From NCBI GenBank assembly GCA_025345505.1, contig JANVCC010000130.1, forward strand, positions 7,589,745 through 7,653,744: a stretch of DNA of 64,000 bases, given 5' to 3'. Below, piece after piece: positions 48,501-58,740 of this stretch. The notes under the pieces were generated by a model. It had not been told where the DNA came from and did not search any database. It was given only the letters and a program-made list of their open reading frames with translations. Position 1 is the first letter of the stretch. Each line of letters begins with the position of its first letter. The position numbers and the translations under genes were made by a program. Source of the DNA: Todiramphus chloris collaris. Its lineage: Eukaryota; Chordata; Aves; Coraciiformes; Alcedinidae.

Positions 48501-49488
48501 TTCTGCTACTATCAAATTGTCTTCCATTGTGTTGTTGCTGCTACCTACTGGACTACAATGTGCTTTCCTGATATCATTACTGAGCCAGTAGCAATCTCCT
48601 GTTCTTTGAAGTCACATCATCTCGTGTTACAGAATCTCATGTCAAGGGCTGAGTTTTTGCTGCTGTCTTCTTTAAAATGCTTTGCCCATCTATTTTATCT
48701 CTGCTGTATTCATTTCCCTATCTTTGCTTCTGATCAGGCCATTTCCTGTTTAAACTAGACACACAGGATTTCTGTAACTTGGTAAACAAGATCTGTGGTT
48801 TCCTACCATGGCAGGAGCTTCATTTTCAAGTGTTAAATCTTTAACATATCACTGTTCATCTTTCCTTCAATATTATTTTTCACTGATTTGTTTGCTTTCA
48901 TGTTCCTTTTTATAACTCTACACTTTTCATTGGTCTTAGCATTAAAGAACTTTTATTTCCGAATTTTTATTTTCTTTATGATGTATCCTTTTTGGGCTTA
49001 CCCAATTTGGTTTTATGCCCATACTGAAGCTTCTGTAGATATATCACATTGTTTCATGAGGCAGCCAGGCAAATTTAATGGCTTGTTCCCACCAAGAAGG
49101 CCCTGCCCAACCTTAACTCCTTCCAAACTTAACCACTCATTCCCACTTCCTTGTCATGCTATGGTGCTGATCTGTCTCTAAGTGAAATAATTTGGCTAAC
49201 TAAATCAGCAGAAAGCCAACCAGTTTAAAAAGAATACTAATCCGCTTCTGCCAGGTTCTTGAGCTGAAACATCTCACAGAGATGTTGGATGAGGGCTAGC
49301 ACTAGCTCAGGAGAGAGACTAGGAACACCAACACAGGACCTGGAAAGAGAGACAGGATCACCTTACATGAATGTCAGCAGCTAAGTTTTACAGACTCACT
49401 CACACTGGGAAATGCCATGCTGAGCATTGTCCCTTTGTAACACCATTTCTTCACCTCACCTACCCTTGGCTCCAACAGTAACTTAAAT
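45581..49488. other. Intergenic stretch, nothing recognised
   Basis: AT-rich with A-runs near 46590-46607. No family-level similarity recognised in any frame. Confidence 0.5.
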
Positions 49489-49712
49489 CACAGAATCATT
49501 GAGTGATCCAAGCTGCAAGGAGACTTGGGAGATCCCTAGTCCATCTACCTCACTCAATGCATGGTCAACATTGAGCTCAGGCCAGGCTGCTCAGGGTTTT
49601 ATCCAGTCATATCTGGAAAACCTCCAAGGATAGAGACAGCCAAACCTCTCTGAGCAATCTGTGCTGGTGATTAATTATCCTCACAGTGAGTTATTTTTTT
49701 TCTTAGAAACCT
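49489..49712 (-). mobile_element. CR1 LINE 3' fragment, antisense
   Basis: Starts CACAGAATCATTGAGTGATC, the reverse complement of a CR1 3' terminus. It continues with TCTACCTCACTCAATGCATG, CAGGCCAGGCTGCTCAGGG, ATATCTGGAAAACCTCCAAG and CCTCTCTGAGCAATCTGTGC, which are the familiar antisense CR1 blocks. Heavily diverged, and the right end fades around 49712. Confidence 0.85.
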
Positions 49713-51100
49713 GTGCATGGTCAAAGTCAGAATATCATGTAGTACTATTATCAGCTTCATATCACTGATTTCGAAACCATTTTCCCTTTGAAGTCCATCC
49801 TTCCTAGACTTTTCTGCTTGATATTAGAAAGACTATACCACTCATACCACCAGGGGTCAGCACATCTGACCCCAGGCAGTGTTTGCCTATCTAGTACCTA
49901 GTATCTGTTTCTCAGAGTCTTTTTCCATCTGTCAAGGTCCACACTTTTAAGCCAGCAAGGTGCTTAGAAATATACCAGACAACAAGCACAAATCAGTCTC
50001 TCTCTCACCATGTTGGTAGATCTTTCACACACTCTTACTATTTGAACACAAAGTGTAGGTTGATCGCATGACCCCAGCTCTGCTTTACTGAAAAAATGAT
50101 TGCTAAGCTTTGAGTGACAGCACATAAACTTAAGCCAAGCAAGATATATTAAAAAAAAAGAGATGAGGACAGAAGTTAAATTGTTGAGTTGGTAGCAGTC
50201 ACTCAAGGAGTGAAGGAAAAAATATTAACTGAATAAAAGCTCTAAAACTCTGTCAGGGGAAAAAAAAATAATTAAAAAAAAAAGAAACCAGCAATTCAGC
50301 AAAACTGAGGATCTGCCTATTGCAAGGAGCAGTGAAGACTGGCACTTCCCCACATGACTGCCATCTGCCTGACCAGCAGGAATACAGTGGGAACCTGCAT
50401 CAGAGGCAGCGAGGACATTAGTGCCTAGGATAATAGCATGTTAGTCCCATACACTTACTGAGTGTACAGTCCAACAGATACCATAGTTGTTGCATACTCA
50501 TAAATTGTGTTTGTGATCCCGCTTTCGAGCCTTCATGAACAGGAAAAGGCACACAAATAAAAGTGACCAAAAATGCTGAGAGTGTTATACTGTAGCACTG
50601 CTCTATCTATTTCTTGATTGTTATGTTCACCTTTGGTATTAAAGTGGTCCATGAAAAGAAATTGGCTGAGTTTTGCTATTTCTTGAATTCCTATTTTGAA
50701 GACCATTTTGGAAATGCATTCTTGTGCTCTTCTCCACATTTCTGTCATAGCACAGCATTGTGCAATATCCATTTTGGCATGTGGGGTGCAATGCATTGCT
50801 CAGATCACCTGTTTTGCTGGCACACTTCCTCCTCCTCCATCCTAATTGCCATATGACAGTCCAGGTTCCTGAGGTGACTCAGCCTGCAAGCTGGCTGGCT
50901 CACCCATCATTCCACTGTCATCCACACGCAGCTGTGTGTCAAAGCAGGATATGGGTGGAGATGGAAGCACAACCCAATTACAGAATCAAGAATGCAAGAG
51001 GGAATGTGTGAAATTAATATTCGTAGAGTGCAAACACTGGCTCTCTTCCCAAAATATCAAACTCTACCCACCGCCTAGGATAGCTTCCAGCAGAGACAAA
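49713..51100. other. Intergenic stretch left of a gap
   Basis: Unremarkable AT-rich sequence with an A-rich run at 50261-50285, ending at the gap. Nothing recognised. Confidence 0.5.
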
Positions 51101-51500
51101 NNNNNNNNNNNNNNNNNNNNNNNNNNNNNNNNNNNNNNNNNNNNNNNNNNNNNNNNNNNNNNNNNNNNNNNNNNNNNNNNNNNNNNNNNNNNNNNNNNNN
51201 NNNNNNNNNNNNNNNNNNNNNNNNNNNNNNNNNNNNNNNNNNNNNNNNNNNNNNNNNNNNNNNNNNNNNNNNNNNNNNNNNNNNNNNNNNNNNNNNNNNN
51301 NNNNNNNNNNNNNNNNNNNNNNNNNNNNNNNNNNNNNNNNNNNNNNNNNNNNNNNNNNNNNNNNNNNNNNNNNNNNNNNNNNNNNNNNNNNNNNNNNNNN
51401 NNNNNNNNNNNNNNNNNNNNNNNNNNNNNNNNNNNNNNNNNNNNNNNNNNNNNNNNNNNNNNNNNNNNNNNNNNNNNNNNNNNNNNNNNNNNNNNNNNNN
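51101..51500. other. Assembly gap (400 N)
   Basis: 400 N whose right edge is pure (GGGAA)n. The left edge is GCAGAGACAAA, not visibly repetitive. The missing sequence is most likely more of the same array. Confidence 0.98.
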
Positions 51501-51546
51501 GGAAGGGAAGGGAAGGGAAGGGAAGGGAAGGGAAGGGAAGGGAAGG
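51501..51546. repeat. (GGGAA)n satellite-like array abutting the gap
   Basis: Nine perfect GGAAG units in 46 bp, directly after the N run. Reading frames through it are artefacts. Confidence 0.97.
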
Positions 51547-54265
51547 GTCTGCTGTCCCATACATTGTTGCTGTATGAGCAGCTGGTAGAGAGCAGTAACC
51601 CTTAATGATGGGCTAACACATGATGATCTGCCCAGCAACAGGATGCCAGTAGCTTGCCAGCACTTGCTGCTTTGCTCCAACAGCAGCTCTGAAAAGTCAC
51701 TTTTTCCTCTGGTGGATCAGTACAAATGTGTGGCCTTGCTAGTCTCTATGCAGACAGCAAAAAAATTTTTGGTATGTGCACAGTTGCTTATCAAGGTATG
51801 CAAACATGCAGTGCTGCTATCCCCTCAGATCAGCAGAGTTAATTTTAACATACACTGAAGTTTCCCGGAAGCCAAAGGAAATCAATTCCAGTTGAAAATT
51901 GGGCATATGCCTAAATGCCAGCTGAACTGAGGCCTGTATACACGACCTGATACGTGGTGTTATGTTTTCTGGTTTATGAATGCTTAAAAAAAAAACCCCT
52001 TTAGATCTGAAACTACCCAAACTCTCTTGTAGCACAAATGGGACCTATTTTCTTCTCAGATGTAAAGAAAAGTATTTGAAAGAAAATGCATGAGTTATGA
52101 ATAGGTGACTACATAGTTTTCAGAATTAAAAAAATAAGACTTTTCCGTGCTTATCATTAACCTTAATCAGACTCATTAATTTCCATCATTAATCATTGAT
52201 TACGAGCAGTTGCCTAGAGGAGAGCGAGCCCCAAATCACTGTTGGAGCTGAGAGAATGGCAAGTGCAGATAACCTTCTCTAGCCTGAGAGATGGACACCA
52301 AGCAGCTAACATCCTCCCACTGACCATGAAGTCCATGGGCAGCCCAGACAACCTGCTGTTTCTCCTGCTAAACTGGCTGGAGCTTGAAAAGGAGCAGAGA
52401 CTACCAAGAGCATATTGTAGACACAAGGCTGGAACCCAAGGAAACCATGTTCCAGTGGTTATGATATTCTACTATGAATAAATCTATTAACTATCAGTAA
52501 TGCCATCTGATGGGAACACATCAAATCAATATTTAAGAAACAGAAATAATTTAATCACCTACAAGGTAATGAATCCTATTGGCATCATAAGTAGAGTTTT
52601 AGAACACATTTTGAAGGAAGAAATAATTGATAGCAGGATAAATGGGAAAAGGGATTAAAATGCACTGATGACTTGAAAAGAATAGATCATGCTATAAATT
52701 GTTTTCTTCATTAAAAATGGAGACAAACATGCTTTCAGGCTGCTGAAAAAAAATAGCATTTGGTATAAATCGAGCCTTAACAAAAGCATTCAGTGATGCT
52801 TGTAGGATAAACATGCTACACTGGATATGCTGGGCATGCGCTACACACTATGGTGATATGCAACATCATTTAGGAATGCATAACATAGATAATCAGAAAA
52901 AAACCAGAGCAGTGAGTAAGGCTGACCATGATCCCTCTTCCTGCCTACACACTCAAGTCTTTAGAACACATTGAATATGGTAAGTTTTACAGTTATATTT
53001 TCCAGCTAAATTGTGGTTAGAATGTGTGATATGTACAAAGTGACATCTGATGAGACGCTGTAAGACTGTGAAAAATATTAGGCCAGTTAAGTTGAGGACT
53101 TTAGAAAGAGAACACCTGAAAATTTAGGATATGACCACAGGAAACAAGTGAAGGATATGAAAGAGAAGAGCAGAACATTCCTACTAAAGGAACTGTAGAG
53201 GGAATTCCAACATGGGAAAGATACGGTGATGCAGGCCTCAGCAGCAAGGACAGCACATCCTGCTCAAGTGCTCTAGCACGTCATCATCAGAGCCCTAGTT
53301 ATTAATATGGCAATTCAAAGTGAATCATCACTAAATGGTGCCAATTGTCACTAAACTGAACAGCCACTCAGTTGCACTGCTGTCTTGTAAGTGAGGAGGA
53401 GGGGGTGTTACATCCTCTGGTAAGAAAGGAACTAGTTGTGGTTTGTGCATCACACCCCAAATTCAGAGAGATGGAATGAAAACTGAGAACAGTCCTTTCA
53501 GCCCTAAGAAATTACCAATGTCGGGAGACACATGTGCCCATTTTTCTGGACAACTGTCCCCAGGTTTCCTCCTCCTACACCCTTTCTGAAACCTCCAAAA
53601 TGCCAGGAAATGCCATGCAGATTCAGTACATTGTATTCCTTCTTCTGAACAAGGCTAGCCCATCTCCTTAGCTGCTCTGTTTGTGATAATCCAATGGCTG
53701 TCACTGGTACATTCTGGGATTATGCAGGTGGTTTTTTCCATAATGCTTCTGCCAACTCATGCCCTTCTCTTGAGAAAAAATGGCTCTGGATTTAGGTTAA
53801 ACCATAGTGATACAAACAGTTGCCCCACGCCTGTGGAGGCAGCTGTGGAATGAATAGGCGGAATCAAGACATGTTTTCTTCATGAGAGTAGATCACTGCA
53901 GTAAGCACTCCATGGATCTCTTTAGGAAGAATTAGTTAGAGAGGAAATAGTTACTGAAAGAGCCTGAGCAAACTGGGCGAAAGATCAGAAAACGAGGAGG
54001 TGGCTGGGGAGGGGAAGTAGCTACAAAAAAGCGAGAAACAATGATCTAACCAAGGGTAGCATATACTTTTCATTACTTTTTACAACATCATGGCCAAAAT
54101 ATGTCAACACCAGTTGTTTGCATTTGTGCAGGCTCCTAGCTGGATCTGTGGCAACCCCATAGTTCCTTACTTCCAGACAATGGTGAAGGAGCCACAGCAC
54201 ATAGCCAGCTTCATTTCACTCACCTGGCAAGGAGCAGCGTCGTGGGGACCTTGTTCAAGTCCTAG
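51547..54265. other. Intergenic stretch, nothing recognised
   Basis: AT-rich. A plus-strand frame at 52242-52481 begins in slightly richer sequence but shows no known domain and no codon pattern I would trust. Confidence 0.5.
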
Positions 54266-54360
54266 AGCAGTTTAAGCAGCTTAAACTGCTTTATAAGCTT
54301 AAAGTGTTTAAGTCTTCAAAGCTGCTTAAAGCTACGTAAGCTGCTTATGACACTTTAGAC
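54266..54360. repeat. GCTTAA-rich inverted-repeat cluster
   Basis: A 25-bp near-perfect palindrome at 54266-54290 (AGCAGTTTAAGC, one base, GCTTAAACTGCT), then overlapping TAAGCTTA and direct repeats of AGCTGCTTA at 54320-54328 and 54339-54347 (period 19). Near the right end ACACTTT (54350-54356) can pair with AAAGTGT (54301-54307). Dense self-complementarity over about 95 bp. Confidence 0.85.
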
Positions 54361-55762
54361 TGTTAGCGTGTGCCATGGGGCTATATGCAACACCCTGGTC
54401 TACAAACCAAATGGTCCACCTCTGGGTTTACAGGTCCCAGCAATGAAACTGCCTCACCAGGGCTGCCCTAGCAAGCTCAGCTGAGCTGAGATTTCTTCAG
54501 TTAGGTCTAACTGTGCCTCTGCACTTTGGGATTAAGGCTGTCATTAACACCTGACAAGTTTGTTCTGGGATCTTTGAACTTCTGCATTTTTTTTTACTGT
54601 TGTTCAACAAGGGTAGGGTGTCTAAGGGTAGCCCTGAAGCTATCCAGATTCATTAAATCAGTATTCATTGATTTGAGCACCAAAATTCACAAGCTTTGGT
54701 GTTTATTTATAAGAGAGAAAGTCTTCATGCAGTATGAAATCATGATTCTGGTGTCTAAAAGTCACGTACATTTTTAAAAGACCAAAAGGACTAGCAGACA
54801 TTCACTGAAGTATGGCCTAATCAATAAACACCAAACCTAAATAGTCCTGAATTTCCGGAAAGTCATATTTGGTCCAGACTGATCTTATCTTTGAGGTTTA
54901 TGACCATCTTTTGCTAGATTAAAATAACAACTGTGACTGCAAACACTTCCAGTGTTTACGGTCAACACCATGGTGTACTGTGATAAGTGCAGACTTCTCT
55001 AGAAAACATTCTTGAAACAGTTTTTTGTTATATTAAGTAGTGACTAGAGTTTGTCGTAAGTTTTACACAGGTTTGAATATCTAACAAAGCACATTTTCTG
55101 GAAAACTTTGTTTTGTTCAGTTTTCCTTTGGGAGTTTTAAAAAGATTTATCTTGAGCTAACACAAAAAAATACCATATTGCAGAACGCTGCTTTATTTGT
55201 ACTGTAATTCTGGTTGGCATTTTCTTGTGTACACCAGTGTCCCTGGAGGACTGTGGCTTCTATAATATTCACTGTGCTCCCCTACCTAAGATGTATATGT
55301 AGTACACGATGACTGCAACATTTTGGTTTTTTATTGATTACATGTTCACTTGTAATTCAAGCCTGCAAAATTTTCAAAACTTTGAAAAACACTTTCCTTT
55401 TTTTTTTTTCTCATTCCCACCTCCCATTCCCTTTTTTCCAAATTAGAAAAAATACTAAAATTTTGAATAAAAGCAATTACTAAAATTCGGAATTTCTCAC
55501 AGATTGAGAAGTCCCTAATTTTTGATTTTACAGAGGTCTGTGCTGTCTTTTTGCAGGCCCGCTGGAATGAAAACAATATTTTGTCCTTTTCCATTGCAAA
55601 GATTACTTGATCTGTGTTTATTTTGGGTATGTTTAATTCCTCATTTAAGCACTATCATAAATTATTAAATTGTTGCTGTCCTGGGAAGAGAACTAATTTA
55701 ATAACTAACTTGTGCTTACAAAGCTCTTCAACAACTCAGGAAAAATACTTTAGATTGCACAT

Positions 55763-57480
55763 GAATCATAGAAGGGTAGATTTGGAAGGGATCTCAAGGG
55801 ATTATGTAGTCTGTTATTCCACAATATTTTTTAATAAAAGCTCTTCCAGAGGTAAAATGAAACCCAATAAATAAATAAATAAAACTACAACACAAAATCA
55901 AAGGAAAACAAGGGGTGTTTTTTTAAAAAGTCCAGAGAACGACCTGCACAATATGCTGTAATGGCTAATGAATATGCCCAGGACCACATATAATATTTTG
56001 AAATGTTTTTGTAGCAAAAAACCTGTTATGGATTACCTGGTAATAAGTTGTACACTCCATCATGGTTCCAGGGATCTCAGCCACCTACTACAAAACATTC
56101 ATCTGGTCCATCTCCTAACTTTGAAGAAAGACCACAATTATCTTGATAATTGGACATGACAGTCTCTCTGATTTGTATCTAAAAATGGTAATGACAGGGA
56201 TTATACAACCTTCTTGGGTAATATATCCCAGTGACAATGTTTTCTTTTAGTTACAGTGTGTTACTGTAATAGCTATTATAGTGTAGCTAAAAAAGTTTCC
56301 TTCACATTCTACTCATATATTAAGGGGGCATGAAAAAAACATGTAACTACCATGTTTGTAATAAACTTTTATGTACTTGAAGGCTCTTGACCCCCATATA
56401 ACCTTATATTTCCTAGATTAAAACAAAAGCAAAACTTGTAATCTTGCTTTATGGAACAAATTTTCAAAACTTCTTTTTCTTGTTGATCTTCTCTGAATTG
56501 TTTCCAGCTTATCTACATCTTTCTTAAATTACAGTGCTTCAAAGTAAAATAGAGTATTTTAGCTGAAGCCTCAGCAGTGGGAGGTACATTTTAGCTGAGG
56601 TCAGAGCAGTGTGAAGAGCATGCTAATTATCTCTTGTCTTACATATTCTGTTTCCAGCAGGCAATTCAAGAGAATCTAGAATTACATTTCTCTCTTTTCC
56701 TTAACATCATCACATTGTTGATTCACTCATGGCCCTCATTAATCACTAGATCTTTATCTGCAGTGGCATTCTGTGGTTGAGCTTTTGATTTTATCTTCCC
56801 AAGTGTAGTCTTCTGCAATCATCTTTGTTCAAATTTCTAATGTCAGGTTTCAGAACCTATAGAGATACTTTTGAATTCTAATTCTGTCTTTGAGCCCATT
56901 CTGCAAATTTTTACATGGTGTCATCTACCAAGCTTTTAAGTATGTAATTATTTCTAATTCTGTCATCAAAGTCATTATTGAAACATTGAGCAGAATCCTA
57001 TCTGTTAGGAGCTGTGCAAAACTGCTCTTCAACATGTTCCTAGTGCAACTACCAACAGTCATGTGTTAGGTTTACATTTACCACTGGATTGAATTAGGAC
57101 TGATTTAAAATAGGATAGTGTTCCCCAGTTCATTTATGTGCAAACAGGACAGGGTTAAAAGCCTTACATAAGTCAAGATACACATTGGGTCAACAGTCAT
57201 TTTTACTGGTTTTCCTTATCTATTGGACCAGTTGCCTTGTTCATGAAGGAAATTAGATTAGTTTGACAAATTTATGTTGGCTGTTCCTTATCACCTTATT
57301 ATCCTCATGGCGTATATGCATTTACTTCTCAATAACTTGTTCCGCTATCTTTCTCAGTACTGGAGTTAGACAGAGTACTCTGCAATTCCCTAGCTTCTTC
57401 ATTTCCCGTTTTTAAAAGCAGAAATGGTTATAACCATGCAAACCAGGGCTGCGGCCAACAACTTCTTAATAGTGCCCAAA
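55763..57480 (-). mobile_element. Long, decayed antisense CR1/L3-like LINE
   Basis: Several separated blocks follow, in the right order, the reverse complement of an amniote CR1 with its reverse-transcriptase region. First a 3' end block GAATCATAGAAGGGTAGATT (55763). Then ACCTTCTTGGGTAATATATC (56208), GTTTCCAGCTTATCTACATC (56500), ATTTTAGCTGAAGCCTCAG (56553), GTCATTATTGAAACATTGAG (56970) and AATTAGATTAGTTTGACAAA (57251). Last are TTCCTTATCACCTTATTATC (57284) and CTCTGCAATTCCCTAGC (57377). The gaps between blocks are too diverged to align by eye. On the minus strand this would be the C-terminal half of ORF2 plus 3' UTR, full of stops. It looks much older than the CR1 copies in TRIM24 intron 1. 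Confidence 0.75.
55867..55885. repeat. (AAAT)n microsatellite
   Basis: Four AAAT units inside the decayed CR1 region. Confidence 0.7.
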
Positions 57481-57856
57481 TCTGAGCCTGCTGTGAATGT
57501 CACAAAACCTTGTTAACCTTTCCTTTCCTAAACTGTGTGCAACGATGGCAAGAATTAGAGAAGAGTAAGGCTTTAAACTGACTGCTTTGTTTAAAAGAAT
57601 TTGTAAAATGTATATTTTAATGTCAGGTCTCTGATGAATAGCTAAAGTTGGAAATGTGATCCTGACTTATTTCCATCTTAGACTATACAGTTCCTGCAGG
57701 CCCCAGGGACTCTTCCAGGAACCCTCAGAGATAAATTGAGAGCCCAGTATGTATTAAGTAAGTTTGAGCAAGTTTAATTTCTTTAAATAACTTATGCAAT
57801 TTATTTTAGTTTACTTGGTTTATCCCCTATTCTGGCATATGCCCTTCCCCCTGTTA

Positions 57857-57950
57857 AAAACAAAAGAAAAGAAAAGAAAACAAAACAAAACAAAACAAAA
57901 CCAAACCAACAACAAAAAAAACCCACCAAAAACAACAAAAAGCCCCACAA
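57857..57950. repeat. A-rich (AAAAC / AAAAG) tract
   Basis: About 95 bp with AAAAG units then AAAAC units and CCAAA mixtures. It lies immediately left of the CpG-rich patch and could be part of, or the tail of, whatever was inserted there. Confidence 0.85.
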
Positions 57951-57954
57951 CATG

Positions 57955-58147
57955 TTAAGTATCTGTAGAGAGAACATGGTTAATGACAAAGTCCCAGTCA
58001 CTGATTACATCATGAAACTGCATGCCTGGAAGCACTGGGTGAGGTGCGAAGCGCTGGACCAGGGTGGTAACCATCACCACATCAATATCTGGTGGTATCT
58101 GGGGTGCCCGGAGTGTGAAATGGTCCCGATCTTCAGATGATTTAACC
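57955..58147 (-). CDS. Possible terminal exon, unknown protein (63 codons)
   Basis: On the minus strand a good acceptor (CTTCTTTTGTTTTAG|G, AG at 58149-58148) opens onto 63 codons ending at TAA (57957-57955). The translated stretch includes APQIPPDIDVVMVTTLVQRF and PGMQFHDVISDWDFVINHVL, with a balanced, protein-like composition and codon use. I recognise no family. The plus strand is open over the same codons (57952-58140, including HHHINIWWYLGCPECE), so either strand, or neither, may be coding. The segment belongs to a CpG-rich patch unlike its surroundings. A viral or transposon origin is possible. No matching upstream exon was found. Confidence 0.25.
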
Positions 58148-58284
58148 CTAAAACAAAAGAAGCCACTGCCTCTGCCCATGCAGGTGTAAATTAACGGACT
58201 TTGCAACATTAACGTGAGTGATAACATTGTCTATAGTCATCCCCACTCACACCTACACCCGGTGATGCAATGTAAGAAATCGAG

Positions 58285-58705
58285 TATAAATATCACCTCC
58301 ACGTCAGATCCAGATTGGGACAGGGTCGACTCGGAAGGGTGGATGACAGCATGGGTTGATGAATCCGCTCCTTCGCCATCCCCCCAACTTGGGACGCCGT
58401 GTGGGTAAGATTTACCTCAGCCAACGTTGAGAGACATTTTCTCCCCGGGTGTATTTATATTTTCCTTTTCTCCTCAGAAGCATTTTATAAGCCTCTCTGA
58501 GTGTATCTCGTCGCGACTTTACCGTTTTCTTGGTCTGTTGTGTTGTTCTGGTCAAAATTGGTGGTTTAGCGTGTGTGTGTGCACCTATGGAATTTAGTGG
58601 AATGGAGTGTTAGGAATTTCAGCTATACCCGTAGTTTAATTTTAATCCAGCAATCCAAAAGAACCTGTAAATGTTGCAGTAAATAAACAATTACTATTTG
58701 CCTCC
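58285..58705 (+). other. Compact transcription-unit-like structure (TATA, intron, polyA) or LTR
   Basis: On the plus strand: TATAAATA at 58285-58292, a 5' splice site GTGG|GTAAGA (GT at 58405-58406), then 73 bp ending in the strong pyrimidine tract and acceptor TTTTCCTTTTCTCCTCAG (AG at 58476-58477), then AATAAA at 58682-58687. The likely start is near 58315 and cleavage near 58705. The predicted two-exon product has only a very short frame. The same signals would fit the U3-R-U5 of a retroviral LTR with a splice donor inside R, as known for foamy viruses and deltaretroviruses. I cannot place TG...CA ends or a primer binding site. Confidence 0.35.
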
Positions 58706-58740
58706 CGATCTGCATCTGTCGCATATTCAGTGCCGGTCAC

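Noticed and set aside
50936..51577. Long open frames spanning the 400-N gap
   Set aside because: They consist mostly of N and the GGGAA array.
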